NCBI RefSeq assembly: GCF_016587415.1
Contig: NZ_BNJI01000002.1
Location: forward strand, 1,302,001-1,366,000
DNA from: Ktedonobacter sp. SOSP1-85
GTDB lineage: Bacteria > Chloroflexota > Ktedonobacteria > Ktedonobacterales > Ktedonobacteraceae
Length of the DNA stretch: 64,000 nt
Direction: 5' to 3'
The notes under the pieces were generated by a model. That model saw only the letters and a program-made list of their open reading frames with translations, was not told where the DNA came from and searched no databases. The number at the start of each line of letters is the position of its first letter. Position 1 is the first letter of the stretch. The position numbers were made by a program, and so were the translations under genes. This document shows positions 62,366 to 64,000 of this stretch, in pieces.

Positions 62366-62552
62366 CCAATGGAAGCACTTGCTTTCCCATGTGAGCACTG
62401 AGACATATTGACTTGAGCAAACCGCTTCATACCTGGGGTATGAGGAGAGAAGAGTGGAAATAACGATGGGATCTCCACCCCTTACTCAAGCAGAAGTCAA
62501 CAAGAGTAAAGTAGCAGCTTACGTAGTACTGGACCTCGTAAGCTTGCTCGTC

Positions 62553-63323
62553 TCATTGATGAGCAATAAAGACGAACTCTTGGCCGGGGCGGTCGGGGGC
62601 ATCTCGAACCGCTTCCACCGTTAATTGAGCACGGGAAAGTGTCTCTGTAACTTCTGATTGAGTGCGGAACCGTAACGTTGACTCGGATGTCATTGTGCTC
62701 CCGTCCTTATGAAATACGTATATGCTGCGAAAAGAGACGAGCGGTAGCTGCACGTTCACCCAATCCACCCAGGACTCGACCGTGCCGATTTCAGGCGCTT
62801 CAATCGTCGTGTAGGTCTGCTCTCGGTTCAAGCCCTTCCATACTTCCTTATCTGGATTCCGCGTCTCAAAGACAAGCCTCCCATGCGGGCGAAGTGCATC
62901 GCGACACGCGCGAAGAGTCGCCATCCATTCCTCGTCCGTAACGAATACTTGTGCCACATTGCCAGTCATCGTGATGAGGTCAGCACTCAATCCTTGAAGC
63001 TGCTTTGCAGTACCCGTGATCCAACGAACTCGGTCGGCATACGCTTTCCGCTTCGCAACGCTCAACGAGGCGGCAGCCGGATCGATGCCAACGACCTCTT
63101 TTCCAAGTGCCGCAAGGCGACAGGCAAGATTCCCAGTTCCGCATCCCAAGTCAATAACAGAATGAGCGTGGAACTCATCTGCCATGGCTAGATATGGAGC
63201 AAGGTCTGGTCGATCCAATCCCTCGAAGAGGTCATAGAGTTCGGCAAGTTTAGGCTCGGCAAATACAGCGTCTGGCATTATGGTGACTCTGTTCTTTTGC
63301 TCCTTATCTACACGACAGTTCAT
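62553..63323 (-). CDS. class I SAM-dependent methyltransferase
   Basis: 256 aa. SAM-binding motif SVIDLGCGTGNLACRL, acidic loop VVGIDPAAASL, and motif IV ADLITMTGNVAQVF. Ubiquinone/small-molecule methylase type; the substrate is unknown. The ATG at 63323 overlaps the TnsA-like stop as ATGA and has AAAGGAAACGT upstream, supporting coupled translation; the internal ATG at 63278 matches the usual family N-terminus. Confidence 0.88.
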   Translation of the reverse strand: MNCRVDKEQKNRVTIMPDAVFAEPKLAELYDLFEGLDRPDLAPYLAMADEFHAHSVIDLGCGTGNLACRLAALGKEVVGIDPAAASLSVAKRKAYADRVRWITGTAKQLQGLSADLITMTGNVAQVFVTDEEWMATLRACRDALRPHGRLVFETRNPDKEVWKGLNREQTYTTIEAPEIGTVESWVDWVNVQLPLVSFRSIYVFHKDGSTMTSESTLRFRTQSEVTETLSRAQLTVEAVRDAPDRPGQEFVFIAHQ

Positions 63324-63820
63324 ACGTTTCCTTTATTTAAAAGAGGGACGACTGGTGACAAACGGCGAGCAGCCTCGGCTTTGGCAAGGTTGCGATCACT
63401 GCGTTTATCGTCTTCCATGCCCGCCTCGGCAATGAATGGCGTTCCGTCCGAAAGACGGCCTACCACATTGGGCAGATACTCGTGTGGTTTCCCCTCGAAC
63501 GTGTAGCCAATGGCGAACGGCGCGTGCTTGGGGATCGGCAGTCGATAGGCTGCGGCAAACTGCGGGCCAATATCGCCACGTGCATAGCTGACCACTAGAG
63601 GATGGTACTCAAGCCACAAAAGTAATCGTTCTTCGAGCTGGCTACAGAATGGGAGCTTGACCGGTGCCGCCGCGCTGCTCAGCTTGAAGCTGGGAACCCA
63701 CTCCGAAATGGAGCGGTTCGCGATTTTGAAGAGATCAATGCCTTCTGTAGCTGGCGAGCCTAATGGCGTCCCTCCTGTACGAGCAAAACCATCACCATCA
63801 GCTTGATGATACCCAGACAC
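63320..63820 (-). CDS. TnsA-like protein with substituted catalytic residues
   Basis: 166 aa. SQLEERLLLWLEYHPLVVSY aligns by eye with the TnsA segment holding the first acidic residue. HEYLPNVVGRLSDGTPFIAE aligns with the strand that normally reads PDF...VK, but here Asp is Asn and Lys is Gly; NLAKAEAARRL matches the following helix. The fold looks like the TnsA N-terminal PD-(D/E)xK nuclease. The GTG start lies within the inner block of the adjacent iteron end, so the N-terminus may be altered. Transcribed inward from the end, as tnsA is in Tn7. The identification is by motif only. Confidence 0.5.
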   Translation of the reverse strand: MSGYHQADGDGFARTGGTPLGSPATEGIDLFKIANRSISEWVPSFKLSSAAAPVKLPFCSQLEERLLLWLEYHPLVVSYARGDIGPQFAAAYRLPIPKHAPFAIGYTFEGKPHEYLPNVVGRLSDGTPFIAEAGMEDDKRSDRNLAKAEAARRLSPVVPLLNKGNV

Positions 63821-63827
63821 AATTTAC

Positions 63828-63949
63828 AGTGCATGGAGGAAATATACCAGATGGAGAGCGCTTTTCCCAGGGACAAATGTACAGGTGATCACTCTTCGCG
63901 CTGATTGATCACCCGTGACCTCAAAACTTGACCACTCTTGGGGTCTTCC
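63828..63949 (-). repeat. iteron terminal unit, right end of the 10.1-kb element
   Basis: Outside-in: CCAAGAGTGGTCA, AGTTTTGAGG, TCACGGGTGATCA, ATCAGC, GCGAAGAGTGATCA, TGTACATTTGTCCC, TGGGAAAAGCGCTC, CATCTGGTATATTTCCTCC, CACTGTAAATTGTG. The remaining 50 bases of the window show nothing else. Confidence 0.75.
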
Positions 63950-64000
63950 GCTGGTTTGGTGAATCCGCTCACTTGCAAAAAGTACATTTGACAGGTAATG

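Larger units (their letters stand above)
53826..63949. mobile_element. 10.1-kb iteron-ended element, probable TSD GCTGG
   Basis: The left end TGGTAAATAAGG and its 56-bp three-repeat block (GAGTGGTCA, GGGTGATCA, GAGTGATCA) match the inverse block at 63882-63941 at 54 of 56 positions, with the three variant repeats in the same order. GCTGG precedes the left end (53821-53825) and follows the right end (63950-63954). The outermost right bases are eroded (GGTCTTCC instead of CCTTATTTACCA). Several other elements are nested inside. A TnsA-like gene adjoins the right end. Confidence 0.65.

Overview
The window looks like a transposon-saturated accessory region of a filamentous, spore-forming-type Chloroflexota bacterium (Ktedonobacteria). 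This is inferred from the gene styles (ClbS/DinB-like, HxlR, PPOX, DUF2690, GGDEF/HD-GYP, TnpB and IS630 proteins), the moderate GC and the extreme load of insertion sequences. No rRNA, tRNA or CRISPR array was found. No taxonomic marker was searched, so the assignment is tentative.

Layout. 1-823 is the end of a membrane-anchored lectin-fold protein. 1061-1669 is the 3' half of a tyrosine-recombinase gene; its 5' half lies 25 kb away at 26946-27215. The DNA between (1675-26940) is bounded by inverted iteron-bearing ends and the 5-bp target duplication GCTGA. It carries two DinB-like proteins, a DUF2690 secreted protein, an HxlR/oxidoreductase pair, two GNAT acetyltransferases, a metallo-beta-lactamase-fold hydrolase, tyrosyl-tRNA synthetase with an attenuator leader, an intact integrase, a thioesterase, an aldo/keto reductase, an AraC regulator and a PPOX operon. 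27.2-34.2 kb holds csrA, small Cys-rich proteins, an IS3 copy, a PAS histidine kinase and two tnpB copies. 34.5-39.9 kb holds a diguanylate-cyclase/HD-GYP protein and an amino-acid permease split by a TnpB element that is itself split by an IS630. 41.8-53.3 kb holds an alcohol dehydrogenase, IS5 and IS630 copies, an MFS exporter, an Ada-AlkA repair fusion and a TetR-controlled ABC exporter operon. 53.8-63.9 kb is a nested set of further iteron-ended elements carrying an alpha/beta hydrolase, a GNAT, a WD40 protein, MarR, a second copy of the DinB pair, a methyltransferase and a TnsA-like protein.

Main discovery candidate. About twenty terminal units share one scaffold: an outer end T(A/G)GTAAAT, then three short repeats spaced 20-22 bp and separated by the constant spacers GATTTTAGG-like and ATCGGC-like, then a constant inner block ending in CTGTAAATT. 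The repeated word itself differs between families (for example GCGAAACCNAGGAA, GCGAAGAGTGATCA, GAGCGAGCA, GAAGTGGACG). Element pairs carry 5-bp target duplications (GCTGA, GTTAG, ATAGC and probably GCTGG), and one reconstructs an interrupted integrase in frame. Multiple binding-site-like repeats at each end plus 5-bp duplications are typical of Tn7/Tn5053/Mu-type transposition, yet no DDE core transposase of that kind is present. Only a TnsA-like protein with substituted catalytic residues sits beside one end. The elements therefore look like trans-mobilised, cargo-carrying transposons with diversified recognition codes. Within them, perfect palindromes bounded by GTAAAT/ATTTAC delimit cargo modules, and two otherwise near-identical copies carry the palindrome in opposite orientation.
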